Assembly (NCBI GenBank): GCA_025642075.2
Contig: JAODUO010000111.1
Coordinates: 345,001-409,000 of the forward strand
DNA length: 64,000 nucleotides
DNA from: Ridgeia piscesae
Lineage: Eukaryota; Annelida; Polychaeta; Sabellida; Siboglinidae
Direction of reading: 5' to 3'
The notes below the pieces were generated by a model. It made no database searches. It saw only the letters and a program-made list of their open reading frames with translations, and had not been told where the DNA came from. A program made the position numbers and the translations under genes. Of this stretch, positions 48,307 to 61,795 are shown piece by piece. Position 1 is the first letter of the stretch. The number at the start of each line of letters is the position of its first letter.

Positions 48307-49267
48307 CGTGTCGCCTGAATCACATCTGAAAACGGAACAGTCATAGTTGGTATAAACATATAATGTTGTGGTTAGCTGCAGTGTAATAGCTATAACAAAT
48401 AGTTCCAGCGTCAACAAAATTCGACACTAATTTGATCTCCCGTGGAGTCATACGTTATACGGACGACCAAAATAACTCAATGTAGTTTAGAGAGATTCTG
48501 CCACCGTCCCGGTATCGATGCCTTACAAATTTCGACTTTGTCTGTTTGGTAAATGAGCAATCAAACCGAATGCGTGACGTGGTAGCATTTACATTTTCCG
48601 GGCGTTATAAACTACCACAAACGCTTTGCGTTTCGCTGCACATTGATGATTTTACATGTATCACGCATGCGCAGAAACGTCATCCGGATAGTTTTTAACG
48701 CCTGGAAAAATGTAAGCGCGACAATGTGATCGGGATATGGAATGGAGTGAGATGGGGGCGTTTGCAGGAATACTCAACATTTGTGAGAACACGCCACTGT
48801 TTGAATTGTAGCCTTAATAAGTAAGACGCGAGATATTTCTGACGTAATCACAGGGAACGACGCTAGAGGGCGTGTATCTCATTACAGAAATCAGCTCATG
48901 TACTTGTTAAGAGGTGGCGAATGGATGTCATGCACTGTTTTTGGCAGTTTGCGAAACGAACATCCGAAGTAGGGTTCTAAAGAAAATGCAAATTCAAAAA
49001 TATAGAATTCCAAACTAATCGAAAACGACTGGACTTCATAAAATTATGTCGTTTCAGTCTTGTTCCAAAACCAATGCTTGGACCCACGGCAAATCCTGCA
49101 AATCCACCGTATGAACCTACTCCAAAACAGCGAACGACTCGAAGGTTGCCAAACAGGACACCAAGAACCCGGAAGTAAACATCGTGTTAAGGGCCTCTTT
49201 CACCTACATAATATACATTAACGTTTAGACCTGCGGCTGTCATCCCAAATACTGCCTTGATTTGTTT
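48307..49267 (-). other. Upstream flank of KLHL
   Basis: A splice-acceptor-like TTTTCAG lies about 20 bp above the ATG. Otherwise no exon, promoter or repeat could be supported. Confidence 0.4.
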
Positions 49268-49290
49268 GTGTGTGTGGTGTGGTGTGGTGT

Positions 49291-49328
<38 letters not shown>

Positions 49329-49351
49329 CGTGCGTGCGTGTGCGTGCGTGC

Positions 49352-49407
<56 letters not shown>

Positions 49408-49440
49408 TGTGGTGTGTGTGTGTGAGTGTGTGTGTGTTTG
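49268..49440. repeat. (GT)n microsatellite
   Basis: About 170 bp of TG with GGTGTG and GTGCGTGC interruptions. Confidence 0.97.
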
Positions 49441-51725
49441 GCGGATTCTTTGCGCGGCACCTTTGACTCTTACAAGCCACAAACACGTTGTTTTACAAAA
49501 ACACCACGAGTTACTGCCACTCACGGTTTTTTGACGGCACCTGGCGCGTCGTGACCTAGTTCGCGCAGCTCTCTGCAGAATTCCGCCGTTTGTACGACAC
49601 ACGCTTTTGATTAATGATGACCGCTTCGAGCTACTCCGTATTGGTGGCACACTGTTTTTGTTTTCTTTCTTTGTGGTGATGTGCCGCAGTGCCATATGCG
49701 TGCATAATGATTTACATCCGTTTATTGGTAGTTTAGAGATCGTTTCGTCAATTACATATATTCATTTACCTCGGTGAGGGGATGTATACTTTACACCCAC
49801 ATAAGAACGCTACGATCGCAGCTGTAGGTGACTCGCATACTCGCATATTGATCATTAGAGCAAAACCTGTGTTTAATTAAATATTGCATACCAGTATTGA
49901 TTTTGGATATTGCTTGCGTTGTGGTTGCCGGGGTCCCAGATTCTTTACGTTTCATCATCTGTTTACTAACCACGTATTTTCCCATGCACAAGCCCATTTT
50001 ATGGCAAACGATTTTCACCGCTCAGTGGGAATAATGAGTTATATGATAGACATCACTAGGCACACAATTAGATAACGAGCAAGCAACATGTGCAGGTTTC
50101 CGGTATGTTTCGGATGTTTTTAAGTAGAAGCTGGTCAGGGGTTTGCCATCAACATCACATCGATTAACTCACTAATTAGTAACCGCACGTTTGCCGTGAC
50201 ATACTGTGACCATACAGAGAGGTATTTTCCTACAGATACAACAGAACAGAACAGACGATGCACACACTAATTAGTTTCCACACTGAATCCGCCCACCCTC
50301 TTACACAAACAATACTCATTTAGCTGCGGGGGGTAATTCCCACCTGCTGGGTCCATAATTTACTCAGTTTCCCACGGCAGTTTCTGACAACGTGTATAGT
50401 TCGCGTCATATGGGGTGAAACCACATGTAGCCGTCACCGTGGATTTTTCGTTTTTCCGTCGACAATATTGTCTGACGATTTTTAGTAATATATTAAAGGT
50501 GGGCTGAAGCGTTTGAACAACCATTGCCCAACCATAAGAACATACTATTTACAAGTCACGTGACCATGATTTGATGAGCGCGAAACCACTGTATATATCA
50601 AATATGTTTCAAATCTTTACATTTGGCTTGACTCGCTCCTATCTATTCAATGTCAAATTTCCATTTTCCCGAATAACCTTATTAATAGACATCGGTGCAC
50701 GAATACAAGAATATGGTGCCCTATTTCGTGTGGTAGGCGTAATATATATCAACAGAAAATCATCGAAAAAATCGAAAAGTTACACTAAGTAGGTAGAAGC
50801 GAGTCAAACCAAATGCAGCTCGAGAGTAATGGCGGCGACCAGGGCCGACGGCGGCAATTGTTTTATACCATAGCGTCATGTGCCTAGCTACTCCCGACAC
50901 CACGCGTCAAACAACGTCATGTGTTTTACAAACACAATAACAATTTCGGGCTTCGGGCTTTCGCGGTGGTCCGTGACTCGTCGTACAAAGAAGGCGTTAA
51001 ACAAGAATGTGTCGTGAACGTACATAAATAACGTACTGGCGACGTTACAGGCACCACTTGTAGTGCCAGTGGTGTCATTTACTGCTCGTCGTTCACCTTA
51101 CATATGACAGGTGAAGAGGTAAAACTTCCTTTGATACGGTCGTCCATCTTCCTGGATTTTCGCCGCGTCACTGTGACTCACGCAAAACACCGCGTGACTG
51201 TGTCCGTTTTTGTCAGACTGGTTATTTGATCTACGTCCGCGTCTGTGTCGTTTTTGTTAAATGTTGACTGTTCGTCATTTTCAGTCACAGTACGTCTCCG
51301 CGAATAATACACCATTCTAAAGTATGAACGTGTTAAGTCCTATATGACAGCATATTTCATAGTGTTGATACAGTAACTTTAGCATGTTTAAAATGTCACA
51401 TATTCCCACCACAAAGGAACAGGGGCTTTCCTCTTATCACTTCGACACTCGTAACATATTTATATGGCCACCTGGCGGCCAATAACTGAAAAACAATCAA
51501 CGAGTCATGCCGTGTTGCCATTCCGGGCAGGCACACTGTAACGAGGTTCGACAAAACTATTGCATAATCGAAAATGGACGGAGCCGTGAGAACGAATCTG
51601 GAACGAATCGCCCAAAAACAAAACGCGTGGTCGTTTCGTGCACAATTCTCAACCGTAAATAGCATCTATGTGTTTGCACCGAACTCGGCGCCTGGCACAA
51701 GGCTCATAAATTAAGGGAAACTCAC
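49441..51725. other. CpG-rich non-coding stretch, no gene recognised
   Basis: Frames up to about 90 codons occur but none shows a known motif. If the KLHL leader is spliced, this is intron. Confidence 0.4.
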
Positions 51726-51820
51726 CGCGCCATCACGCGCTGATAACCGGCGTAATTGCGAACAGCAGCGATTTACGTCGGCGCTCCTTCCGTTTTCTCC
51801 GACAGGGGGCGTTGGTGTAA
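51726..51820 (-). promoter_or_regulatory. Candidate KLHL 5' leader exon
   Basis: Minus-strand donor GCGCG|GTGAGT at 51726/51725 in CpG-rich sequence. It could be a first non-coding exon spliced to the acceptor just above the KLHL ATG. Support is the donor and the composition only. Confidence 0.25.
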
Positions 51821-51828
51821 GACCACAG

Positions 51829-51997
51829 TTAGTGTCCGTCCGCCCTTAGTGTCCGTCCGCCATTGGTATCAGTCCGCCATTAGTCTGCCCGTCGTCAGTA
51901 TATGTCCGCCATTAGTGTCCGTCCGTCATTAGTGTCCGCCCGCCATTGGTATTCGTCAGCGATTAATATCCGTCCGCCATTAGTTCCGTCCGCCATT
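51829..51997. repeat. Degenerate GTCCGTCCGCCATTAGT repeat
   Basis: About nine irregular copies of a 17-20 bp unit (CATTAGTGTCCGTCCG and variants). Confidence 0.85.
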
Positions 51998-52810
51998 ACC
52001 GAAAGAGTCGTACGAACGAAAAAGTGCCACGGTGAGTGGCGCGGGAAGTGCAGTTGAAAACACATCACGGCACGACGGCAGCCCTAGTTCAATACCCTGT
52101 CACGGCAGCATGGTATATTTTATGTTGACATATGGCTCTCAACATTGGGGACTGTGTATCCCTTGTGAATAGGATAATGACGTTAATGTCGGTCCTGTCT
52201 CGATTAAGGACGTAAAAGAACCACTGAAGACGACAAGCACCCTGGCAGTGACCACCCTCAGTGCCAGCATGGAAAGGTCGGCCTGGCGTACATGCTTCTG
52301 AAAAACTAATCCAATGAGATTTCATAAGATCATAACGTGGTAAACACAATATATACAGATTAGTCAGTTAACAGAACCCTGCCGAGTGCTGGAAACAACT
52401 AGAACAAGAACCTAGTTAGTCATCCGTGTGACGACGAGGTCATTGTGGTCAGAGAGATTACTGCTATTTCTGGGTCCAAGTAAGATGTCGTCTACCGATT
52501 ACAACTTTTTTTGTTCTCGCTTTAAGTTGACAGTCAACATTGGGTCGTATTGACCTGTGGAACGAGGTCACCGTGACCTACATAAGCTATGTCAAAATGA
52601 CTTGCAATAAGTCAGGTCATGGTAACCTACACTTTCTTAGACATAGTAATTACTAATCGATTCATATCAATACGCATGCGTCAACTGCCTGAATGAAACA
52701 CTCTCTGATAGCAAGATTAGGATTTTTTTGTAGCGCTGCAAAACTATCGCAGTGCATGGCGTTAGGTCAGGATGAATACGTAAGTGCTTGCATGTGTATG
52801 GCGTGTGCAT
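51998..52810. other. Intergenic or intronic, nothing recognised
   Basis: No motif-bearing frame, RNA gene or repeat seen. Confidence 0.4.
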
Positions 52811-52892
<82 letters not shown>

Positions 52893-52925
52893 TGTGCGTG
52901 TGCGTGTGCGTGTGCGTGTGCGTGT

Positions 52926-52967
<42 letters not shown>

Positions 52968-53065
52968 CGTGCGTGCGTGTGTGTGTGCGTGCGTGCGTCC
53001 GTGCGTGCATGCGTGTGAGCTCGTTCGCTTGCGCGTTGCTTACAATGTGTGCGTGCGTGCGTTCG
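52811..53065. repeat. (GT)n/(GTGC)n compound microsatellite
   Basis: About 160 bp TG followed by GTGCGTGCGT-type repeats. Confidence 0.97.
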
Positions 53066-54168
53066 AGCATATGTACGTGCGTGCGTGAGTTCACGCGCGT
53101 GTATTTTATTTTAGCATGCCTTATATGCAACATAATCTTTACACATTTCCAATCACTTTAGTGATACTTTATGCCCTATCTTAACATAATAATTTCGTAA
53201 TGTAATTTGTCATTACATTAGAATATCATTGCATAGTGCATACCTTTGGCTATACGTTATAAAAATCAATAAACAATAATATAGGGTATACATGAAACCG
53301 CACGGCGCGGAATTGGTGTGACTGAGAATAAATCGGCCCTGTTGTTAGGCTGATGTACGGCCAAGTGTCCAGCTAACACGGTCCTCTGTTGTGAGCGCGT
53401 GCGATGCCTTCCAACTGTTGCGGACACGTCACGCCGACAACGATAAATCCCCTATCTAGGTTGGCATCGCCGCGTGCGCAATGCCACCGGGAAAACAAGA
53501 ATGATTTACCGCAGGTCATCCATCTAGCACACATCATAAGCAGGTCAAACGCGTAAAATGCAGCGTTTACCATTCCGGTCACGTTTTGTGGACACTCCCA
53601 GCGCCTCGACTACAACCGCTGAACGCAGCGCCATTGCAAGAAAGCAGACGACACCGAGAATTTCGGCGCCACAATAAAAACGGAAAATTACCCCGTACTG
53701 TATAATCATTCGTAATGTCGACTAAAACCAAATAAGACCGCTCATATAACACCCAAAGTTAATAAGAGTCATAACAATGATTGTAAACAAACGTAGGCCA
53801 TGCCTATTTTGGATCACTTTCATCGCCTAGCTTTTATTAGAAATACGCACCAATAAAACGTGACACATATGAAACAAATGCTCGATAAAAGGCATGTTAA
53901 CTTAATCTAACACCCGGTCTGTATTCATGCAGCTCTGGCTTTATCACTGGCTACGTGTACTCGACAGGCACTGACCTAATTACGTCACGCCATTGTGACA
54001 ACAATCCAGGCACGCGGTTAGCGACAGAACTATGGCACCTTAATAAACAAACAAATATTGACGGAAGTGCAAACATCGCGCTGTGTAAAGAGGCGTGTGG
54101 ACCGCGTGCGATGCATAATTCATGACTGACGAGAAAACTGACAGAAACCGAAAAAAATAAGCAAAACT
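53066..54168. other. CpG-rich region upstream of candidate exon
   Basis: No coding motif. If the plus-strand exon at 54169 is real, this contains its promoter and 5'UTR. Confidence 0.35.
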
Positions 54169-54301
54169 ATGTCGAGGAGCGTGGATCTAGGTTCGCCTCG
54201 CTGGGACAACAACGAACGCTCGGCTATACATCAAACGCCACATCTGTTCGCGCAATTGGCGGCGTCTTTCAACCGTGCCCGAGCCATGATGGAATGGCAG
54301 T
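54169..54301 (+). CDS. Candidate first coding exon, unknown protein
   Basis: A short plus-strand frame not tied to any repeat. ATG at 54169 has A at -3, and an in-frame TAA lies 12 bp upstream (54157-54159). The 44 codons have normal protein composition (SVDLGSPRWDNNERSAIHQT, then PHLFAQLAASFNRARAMMEW). They lead to a strong intron start, CAGT|GTAAGT, which would end the exon at 54301 in phase 1; the frame otherwise stops at 54318. The last exonic base T is unusual. No family is recognised and no downstream exon was identified, so it could still be chance. Confidence 0.35.
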
Positions 54302-54319
54302 GTAAGTTGTTTTCGTGAA

Positions 54320-55094
54320 TATGATCAGGTCGATAAAACGTTGCATCCGTACTGGACATAGCTTGTGTATACGTCGTTATTTCCCATCGCGTGGGTGGAG
54401 CCTAGATTTTTAACGCAAAGACGAATACTCCACTACCCGGAATTGTCCGGCCTGAAGCACTTGTGACTTAAAAGACAACGTGACACGAACTCAATGTTTA
54501 CGTTATGTCAATGTGGACTTTACTAAGACAATAGTACGTAAATACCGAGTTCTAACGTCATAGTTTGTTTATTACGTCGTCATAAATGGTTCATACATTG
54601 TCACGTGATATCACAAGAACCCTGGCTTACGACATCTATAATTTGTTTGATAGAATACTGGGAGAAAATACATTGGTTTCGCTAAGAGAATAATTCATCA
54701 ATTGAAGGAGAAATGTGTTTCGCAACATACAATATTGTCTGACCTCCTCCATTCGTTGTACGGGGTCGGTGATGTTACTGTTTTCTGGACATCCGTGTAA
54801 CGGTCAAACAGGTCGTAAATGTTCTTGTTAAGGCCGGACTAGCGGCAGATACATAAGTAGACACATATCCTGCTCTATATCGGTAGGATAACCAAATCCG
54901 TCCATAGTATTATCGGCAGGTTAATCGCTAATCTCCCAGCGAGTTCCTGGTTGTAGACAGGGTTCAGGTTTAACATCGCGGAAATGCCGCTTGGAATTCT
55001 GTCGCGGGAGTGTCTGCCGTTCGCGTTACTCTTTAGGAATGCATTGTGTTGATAACATTATAAAGTAGGGTAACAGTAGAGTAAGAACCGTTCA
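54320..55094. other. Non-coding, nothing recognised
   Basis: CpG-rich sequence without motif-bearing frames. Confidence 0.4.
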
Positions 55095-55330
55095 GTTGAA
55101 CACCATCCCGACTTCACTGGGAAGCATTCAGCCTCGCCCAATTACTGCACAAAGAAAACGTGTTCACAAGTAACCACTAGTGTCTGTAGCCAGGTATTCA
55201 TACGTTGGGTGAACTGAAGCAATGTACAGTGAACGAATTCACCGACAGTTCGAAATGACAGGACGCGGGTTCGAACGTCAGGTAACACGTCACTGGCTCT
55301 GTCTGTATGGCATATTAACAAACGTTTAAC
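55095..55330 (-). mobile_element. tRNA-derived SINE (family B), diverged copy
   Basis: Same order as 21110-21440: GGGAAGCATTCAGCC, CTGCACAAAG, GTCTGTAGCCAGGTA, TGGGTGAACTGAAGCAATGT and box B remnant CGGGTTCGAAC (plus-strand notation). The tRNA head is more decayed than at 21 kb. Confidence 0.65.
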
Positions 55331-58300
55331 ACCCGTGTGTATACAAAGACCGCGTGTTTCCGTTAACCGCAGAAGACACAATACATTCAAATTGCTGCTA
55401 ATTATCGACACATTGCCATGGCAACACGTCAAACGAGGCGTGAACGTAAATCACGCGTGGCCGTCGATGGCGATTCGGTCGCCCAGGGTCACGCTTGATT
55501 TACGGCGCTGGAACGCCACGAAGACATCGCTTGCAGTCGTAGTGAGTCCGTCCTTGGTGGGAAATTGTCAGTGCCCGGGACAGTAAACTTCAGGAACGAC
55601 AGACGCGCCACAACAACGTGATTGTTGTGCCCCCTTACTGGAGCTGTGCCCCCTTACTGGAGCTGTGCCCCCTCAATTGAGCCACCGGCTCGGGATGCCG
55701 TCACAACATCCAATAGCTGCTAGAAAACTATCTCCACATTGTAGGGGAGATTTCAGCCACGCTGCAATTAATGAGCGAAGACAATTTGTTCACAATTATC
55801 TGTCCACATGTATGCGTTAACCTACCAACGTGATCTGTAGCAACGTATATAGTGAAGCGGTAACAATATTACTCGAGTCCGGAATTTGTCGACTCATAGT
55901 GCGGCGCTCGCATTGCTGTGCCACAGCGCTTCATAAAATGTTGTGGTCTATTGCGCAGCTTTCAAACACTCCAACCCGTGTTTTTAAACGCGCCCACTCA
56001 TCGCTGACACTGTCTCGACTAGTCACTGCACGCAAGAGGAAGTAGTGACAGAACAGTGTCCAGTAACGCCTTCTGTCGAACGAAAAAGTTGCGCAATGAA
56101 CTAATTAACGCCGATTATAATGGTCTGCGCCGTCAGTGAAAATTGCAATCGAAACTCAGCCGAAACATGTGGACAGCTGCATGGCCGCTTTCACAACACG
56201 TCTTCTTGTTGTGGGAAAGATTTTGTGCGGACGTTTAATGACTATTACGCAACTCGCAACAAACAGCGTTTATAACAAGTGTACGTAAATACGAACTACG
56301 CAGATTTCGTGACGAGACAGATCAGAATATGACGTCACAATCTTAATTACGCGGGTGAATGCGATTATTCTTCCACACATAATCTTAAATAAGGTTGTCC
56401 TTTGTTTCTGATGCAGCTCATTTTTGTTGGAGTAGAATGTCATAAAATCGCACCGAGTCTTCGACGGGTTGACATTTTATGCGGCGGCCATTTTTAGCTT
56501 AAGAGCTAGCTTGCTAACCAGAATGATGCGTGCGACATACGAACGGTTTATAAATCGGTCCATTGTCATTTTGGTCCGGTACAGACGGGTCAAGGCCATG
56601 CCCAAATGGGGAACATTTTATGACCTCCATACGTCAACCTTCATCATCCGTCGGCTGTTATATTTACACGCTCGACGACTGCTGAATGGCCAAAGTGTTC
56701 ACATATAATTGCAATACAAATCCAGTGAACTTCCAAATCGTTTAGTTTATTATTTTTCTGGTTGATTTTGATTCCCAAAATACACATAACGAATATACAC
56801 GTTCGCCTGGGTTTCAGCGCTAATATATGCCAGAATCAGCGCCATTTTTGGGACCCTCGTCTGCCAAAAAGGCATAAGAGGGTAATTAGAACGGCGACTA
56901 CTTAATCTGTAATGACAACATTGACGTTACGTCCTCAGTACCTGCTTACCGAAAGCATTCACAGACTGCAATAAACACTTTCAACCCGCCGTCTTCAAAC
57001 ACTGCCATAGAGACGTCTATACTGACTCTCAAAGAGTCGAACAACATTCAATACGTCGCCCGCTGTCGCGTGAGTTCTATAAGTTAGTACTTACATAAGA
57101 CGTGATTTCTTCCTAACTGTTAAACAAACCACAACATAAACACGTGTCGCCACATGTCTTTGCTGTGTACAAAGTTTCGTGACAAACCATTGTCCACAAA
57201 GGCAACTGGAGCTAGTCGTAAATGAAAAAACATGTCGTAGAATACACAACGTTGACCCAGCCAGATACGTGCTGCTTTGTCTCGCGGGTACGTCAATCGA
57301 CGTGTAGTTGTTTACATTACACAAGTGATTAGATTGAGTAACTGAAATCTCCGGGCAGTTGCAGAGTTCTGATTACAAAGGAAGATAACCCGAAACTTCC
57401 ATTCCATTAACCTGAACACAACCTGCTTAGCTATCGCCAATGTGTCACCAGAAGTGTTAAAACTACAAGACCTAAATGCGATCGTTTTAGGGTGACGCAT
57501 GGCCATTAAACGTCGCGTGGAACTTTGCAGCAAGTCGCGTCTGTTATAAATCACTCAGGTTAAATATATCTATAAACGCAGCAGCCCCGGTGGCTAATGA
57601 CGCCAAAAACAGATACGCTATCTTTTCGCGCCTGACAGCGCAGTGGAATTGGTTAATAGCGTGGGTATAACTGCGTATGACTAGAGCAATGTTGACTGGC
57701 ATAACTGCGTAGAATTACAGCAATGGGCAGTTGTAATTAATCACTGCGTAACCAATATTGCCACGACATATTTTAACCAGAATACGAAGCAAAAACATGA
57801 CAAAACCGGTTTTACCTGACATAAGTGTTCATCGATTGCAGATGATTAATTCTTAGAAATGCAAACGTGAACAACTGTACAATAAATAACCTTCCGTGTT
57901 TGGTCCATTCAGATGATTGAACTTAGCAGCTTACAATCGTTACGGTAGATAGACCTTTGCATATTTAAGCACGGTTTCGTCGAATGTTGGCTTAAGATCA
58001 TTTCCACCTGTTTTTGCAGCGCACTATGATACCCTATGAATTGCAAGATAACATCGCTAAATCCTCCGAGTAAGACGTTTACGTTTTTCTTTGTTATCTC
58101 TATATAGGTTTAGCTGCTTAAAATAACATCCTGTATATCGACCAACAAACTATTACGAAACATCTAAGCTATTACGTGTGTACCTATCGGCGCTCGGTCC
58201 CTTCACACATCGTTATATACGACATCTTGACCCTTACGTGTGAGCTATGTATATCCAATTATCCACCATATCTTCACAACACGACCCGCCTCCAATCTGT

Positions 58301-58481
58301 TGTCAATAAGCCAGATAACGCACGTCGACTAACACCGTGCCTAGATGTCGCTATATCCAACACCGCGTAATAATTATTACAACTGCATCGATTTTCCGCA
58401 CCAACCCTCTATCCCGACGCTCCCACCCGCAATATCCCGCAGGCGCCAAGGCCAACCCGACGAGGACACACGAGCTCTTAC
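55331..58481. other. CpG-rich non-coding stretch
   Basis: No exon could be identified with confidence. A 20-22 bp unit TGCCCCCTTACTGGAGCTG is repeated two to three times at 55628-55675. Isolated donor-like sites on the minus strand (near 56950 and 57815) lack protein support. Confidence 0.4.
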
Positions 58482-58680
58482 CTGAGACCCGAGCGATGAA
58501 AGAACGAGCGAGATGTCTTCTGTGACGAGCGGGCGGTGACACAGGTGTGCGCGGAGAGAAGACAGCGCCGACTGACGCGACACGCCCCGAGTCCACGGCA
58601 AGTATACGGCGGCCACGCGCCACCGCTGTCGGTAAATCATTCCCCCGGGTTGCACACGCAGCCACCGATGCACGGGTCAA
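58482..58680 (-). promoter_or_regulatory. Candidate 5' leader exon or promoter, minus strand
   Basis: GTCTCAG|GTAAGAGC at 58482/58481 is a near-consensus donor in a very CpG-rich block (58480-58680). Frames through it show no domain. It may be a distal non-coding first exon of KLHL or belong to an unrecognised transcript. Confidence 0.3.
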
Positions 58681-58966
58681 TCAATATGCCGACCGGCCGA
58701 GACTATAGGCGCAAGTCCAGACCCGTAAGCGCTCAACGTCTTCCCGGTAATCACGCATTGTTACGGTGTCGTACGCGCGTGCTGTAGCGTGACTGACTTG
58801 GTGGGTTTTTCGCACGGGTCTACTGGGAGGGCGAGGCCCCAGTAGGGGTTGGTTGCTGGGTAGTGGGCTCATTAAGGTTGTAGGGCAGTGGAAGATTGAC
58901 CGGCATCAATCGTGCGGGCTTATTGATCGGTCAACGTCACGTAATGGTGTAATTAATTATATGTGC
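58681..58966. other. Flank before simple repeats
   Basis: Nothing recognised. Confidence 0.4.
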
Positions 58967-59479
<513 letters not shown>

Positions 59480-59484
<5 letters not shown>

Positions 59485-60140
59485 CTGCGTCCGTGCGTGC
59501 GTGCGTCCGTCCGTGCGTCGTCGTCCGTGCGTCCGTGCGTCCGTGCGTCCGTGCGTGCGTGCGTGCGTGCGTGCGTCCGTGCGTCCGTGCGTCCGTGCGT
59601 CGTCGTGCGTGCGTGCGTGCGTGCGTCCGTGCGTCCGTCCGTCCGTGCGTCCGTGCGTCCGTGCGTCCGTGCGTCGTGCGTCCGTGCGTGCGTCCGTGCG
59701 TCCGTGCGTCCGTGCGTCCGTGCGTCCGTGCGTCCGTGCGTCCGTGCGTCCGTGCGTCCGTGCGTCCGTGCGTCCGTGCGTCCGTGCGTCCGTGCGTCCG
59801 TGCGTCCGTGCGTCCGTGCGTCCGTCCGTCCGTCCGTCCGTCCGTCCGTCCGTCCGTCCGTCCGTCCGTCCGTCCGTCCGTCCGTCCGTCCGTCCGTCCG
59901 TCCGTCCGTCCGTCCGTCCGTCCGTCCGTCCGTGTCCGTCCGTCCGTCCGTCCGTCCGTCCGTCCGTCCGTCCGTCCGTCCGTCCGTCCGTCCGTCCGTC
60001 CGTCCGTCCGTCCGTCCGTCCGTCCGTCCGTCCGTCCGTCCTCCGTCCGTCCGTCCGTCCGTCCGTCCGTCCGTCCGTCCGTCCGTCCGTCCGTCCGTCC
60101 GTCCGTCCGTCCGTCCGTCCGTCCGTCCGGCCGTCCGGCC
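59480..60140. repeat. (GTGCGTCC)n then (GTCC)n tetranucleotide array
   Basis: Begins as mixed GTGC/GTCC (59480-59690), becomes a regular 8-bp GTGCGTCC alternation (to about 59820) and then pure GTCC to about 60125, with single one-base slips. Long Val-Arg-Pro-Ser and Asp-Gly-Arg-Thr frames on both strands are artefacts. Confidence 0.99.
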
Positions 60141-60761
60141 CCGGGCCTAATTGTTTGCTTATTCTTAACTAAGACACACAAAAAGCGCAAGCAATGTATA
60201 CGTATAATATATAACACAAGGTGTGACCCCGTCTTAACGTATGTGGGCGTTATGATACAAAACACCGAAAGTTGTGATTCAGCTTCGAGTAATTCACTTC
60301 CTCTTACCGACATCCCGCTGCCGCAGCCCGTAGGTAGACGTTCTGTATAATTACGACTACGCATTTAACGTGTCGCATTCTGTCCCGCGATCTTTCAAAG
60401 CCCCGTACACGTCGCTGACACTAAACCGATTCACTCACGTAATAATTACCATTTTTTGAGGTTTCAACAACGTTACATTCGCTACACGAAAGTTGCGCAC
60501 TCATAAGGCTCGGAGAGTTGAGATCGTTTCATTGTTGCTTGACAATATGTCAACGTTTCAACAGTCAGTGTTGACAAGACTAACACGTCTTCGTCTAGAT
60601 GCACAGTGATAGAGCTAACTGTATTCTATAAATTAATAATGACAAAATATCACACCAAATTGCAGACTTTGATTCGAAAAAGTTGAGAAAAATACACGAA
60701 CGTGATAATTGTTAGGCCAATAGGGGACATGATATTTACTAATTATGTAGACAATACTTAC
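60141..60761. other. Non-coding, nothing recognised
   Basis: No motif-bearing frame or repeat. Confidence 0.4.
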
Positions 60762-60863
60762 CAGTTGGAACTCCATCCCTTAACATATTGTAAATCAGAA
60801 CAGTCTGGTTACATTTAAGAACAATATCCAAACGTTGCAACGGTTTAAACATGACTAGGTCTT
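60762..60863 (-). CDS. Candidate internal exon B, unknown protein
   Basis: 102 nt, phase 1 at both ends. Donor CTG|GTAAGTATT is strong; the acceptor ATACGTGCAG has a poor pyrimidine tract. It encodes 33 full codons with protein-like content (LVMFKPLQRLDIVLKC, NQTVLIYNMLRDGVPT). Its phase fits exon A at 61161-61356. No family recognised; it may be chance. Confidence 0.25.
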
Positions 60864-61160
60864 CTGCACGTATTTCTGTTTACCTGCACTAATTACTGTT
60901 CAAACAGTACAAACAATCATGTTGGTCTGACGCCTCAGCAAGTGGCATGAGGGTGGGCTGGTAGAGGAGGAAGATTGGTACTTATCCGTTGTTAACTAAG
61001 TCGTTGACGTCACATGTTACGACGTAAACGTGTTACATCAACGTCAATGACGCCATGTGATGACGCAGCGTTTTGTAGAGCGTTTTCGCTGGGAACCACA
61101 CCTGCGTATAGCCTGACATCAGGTAATTTCTCTCCGAAAATGCTCTTACCGTTAACTTAC
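60864..61160. other. Putative intron between candidate exons A and B
   Basis: Starts with perfect donor GTAAGT (minus strand, 61160-61155). Nothing else seen. Confidence 0.25.
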
Positions 61161-61356
61161 CTGTGAATGTCGTCAGTAGTTCGTTTCTCGGAGCGTGACA
61201 TGTCACATACGCGTCTATCTTGGGACAGTTACGGCTGCCATGACAAAATGTGAACACGCCTAGCCATGTCCAGACAGTTAATCTAACCGCGTGACTAACA
61301 CACACGCAGTCTGGAAGATGACTCGTGGGATTATTATCCTCGGCAGACGCGATTCG
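61161..61356 (-). CDS. Candidate internal exon A, unknown protein
   Basis: 196 nt between a strong pyrimidine-rich acceptor (TTTCGTTTTTGTTTAG) and a consensus donor (CACAG|GTAAGT). One frame is open for all 65 codons: it starts RIASAEDNNPTSHLPDC and includes a hydrophobic VRLTVWTWLGVFTF and cysteines in NCPKIDAYVTCHAP. It ends in phase 1, matching exon B. No domain recognised. Both splice sites being good is the main support; it could be a non-coding exon. Confidence 0.3.
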
Positions 61357-61659
61357 CTAAACAAAAACGAAACTAAATGAAACTGCTGGTTCACGAAAAC
61401 ACTGCGGTCTATGACTAAGACTATTTTTTCACATCACAAAATGTTGAGACGTAATATCATGCATCGCTCCCTGAAATGAACATCTGCATTATGCATGGCC
61501 ATTGCGACAAATTCAAAGTGACATGAACAAGTGACCCAAACGAACGGGGTATCACGATTAGACCCGCCGACACGTGGCCGATTAGAGTTCATGGATACAG
61601 ATGACCAATCAAGAAGCCATACTTTTGCAAGTACGCCATTTATGTGCAGGCATTTCGAA
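61357..61659. other. Non-coding, nothing recognised
   Basis: No feature supported. Confidence 0.4.
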
Positions 61660-61795
61660 CCACGGACAGGTTCACTCCACCGAAAACTCTCCTGTCCCTC
61701 AATTGTGTGAACGATTACCTGGCTATAGACAGTGGTAGATATTTGTGTACGCGCATCAATTGCAGCGTGGTTTAATGCTTCCCATACGGAAAGGC
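61660..61795 (+). mobile_element. SINE family B body fragment, plus strand
   Basis: TACCTGGCTATAGACAGTGG, then TAGATATTTGTGTACGCGCA and ATGCTTCCCATACGG match the body of the copy at 21.1-21.4 kb in reverse orientation. The tRNA-like head is absent or too decayed to see. Confidence 0.6.
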
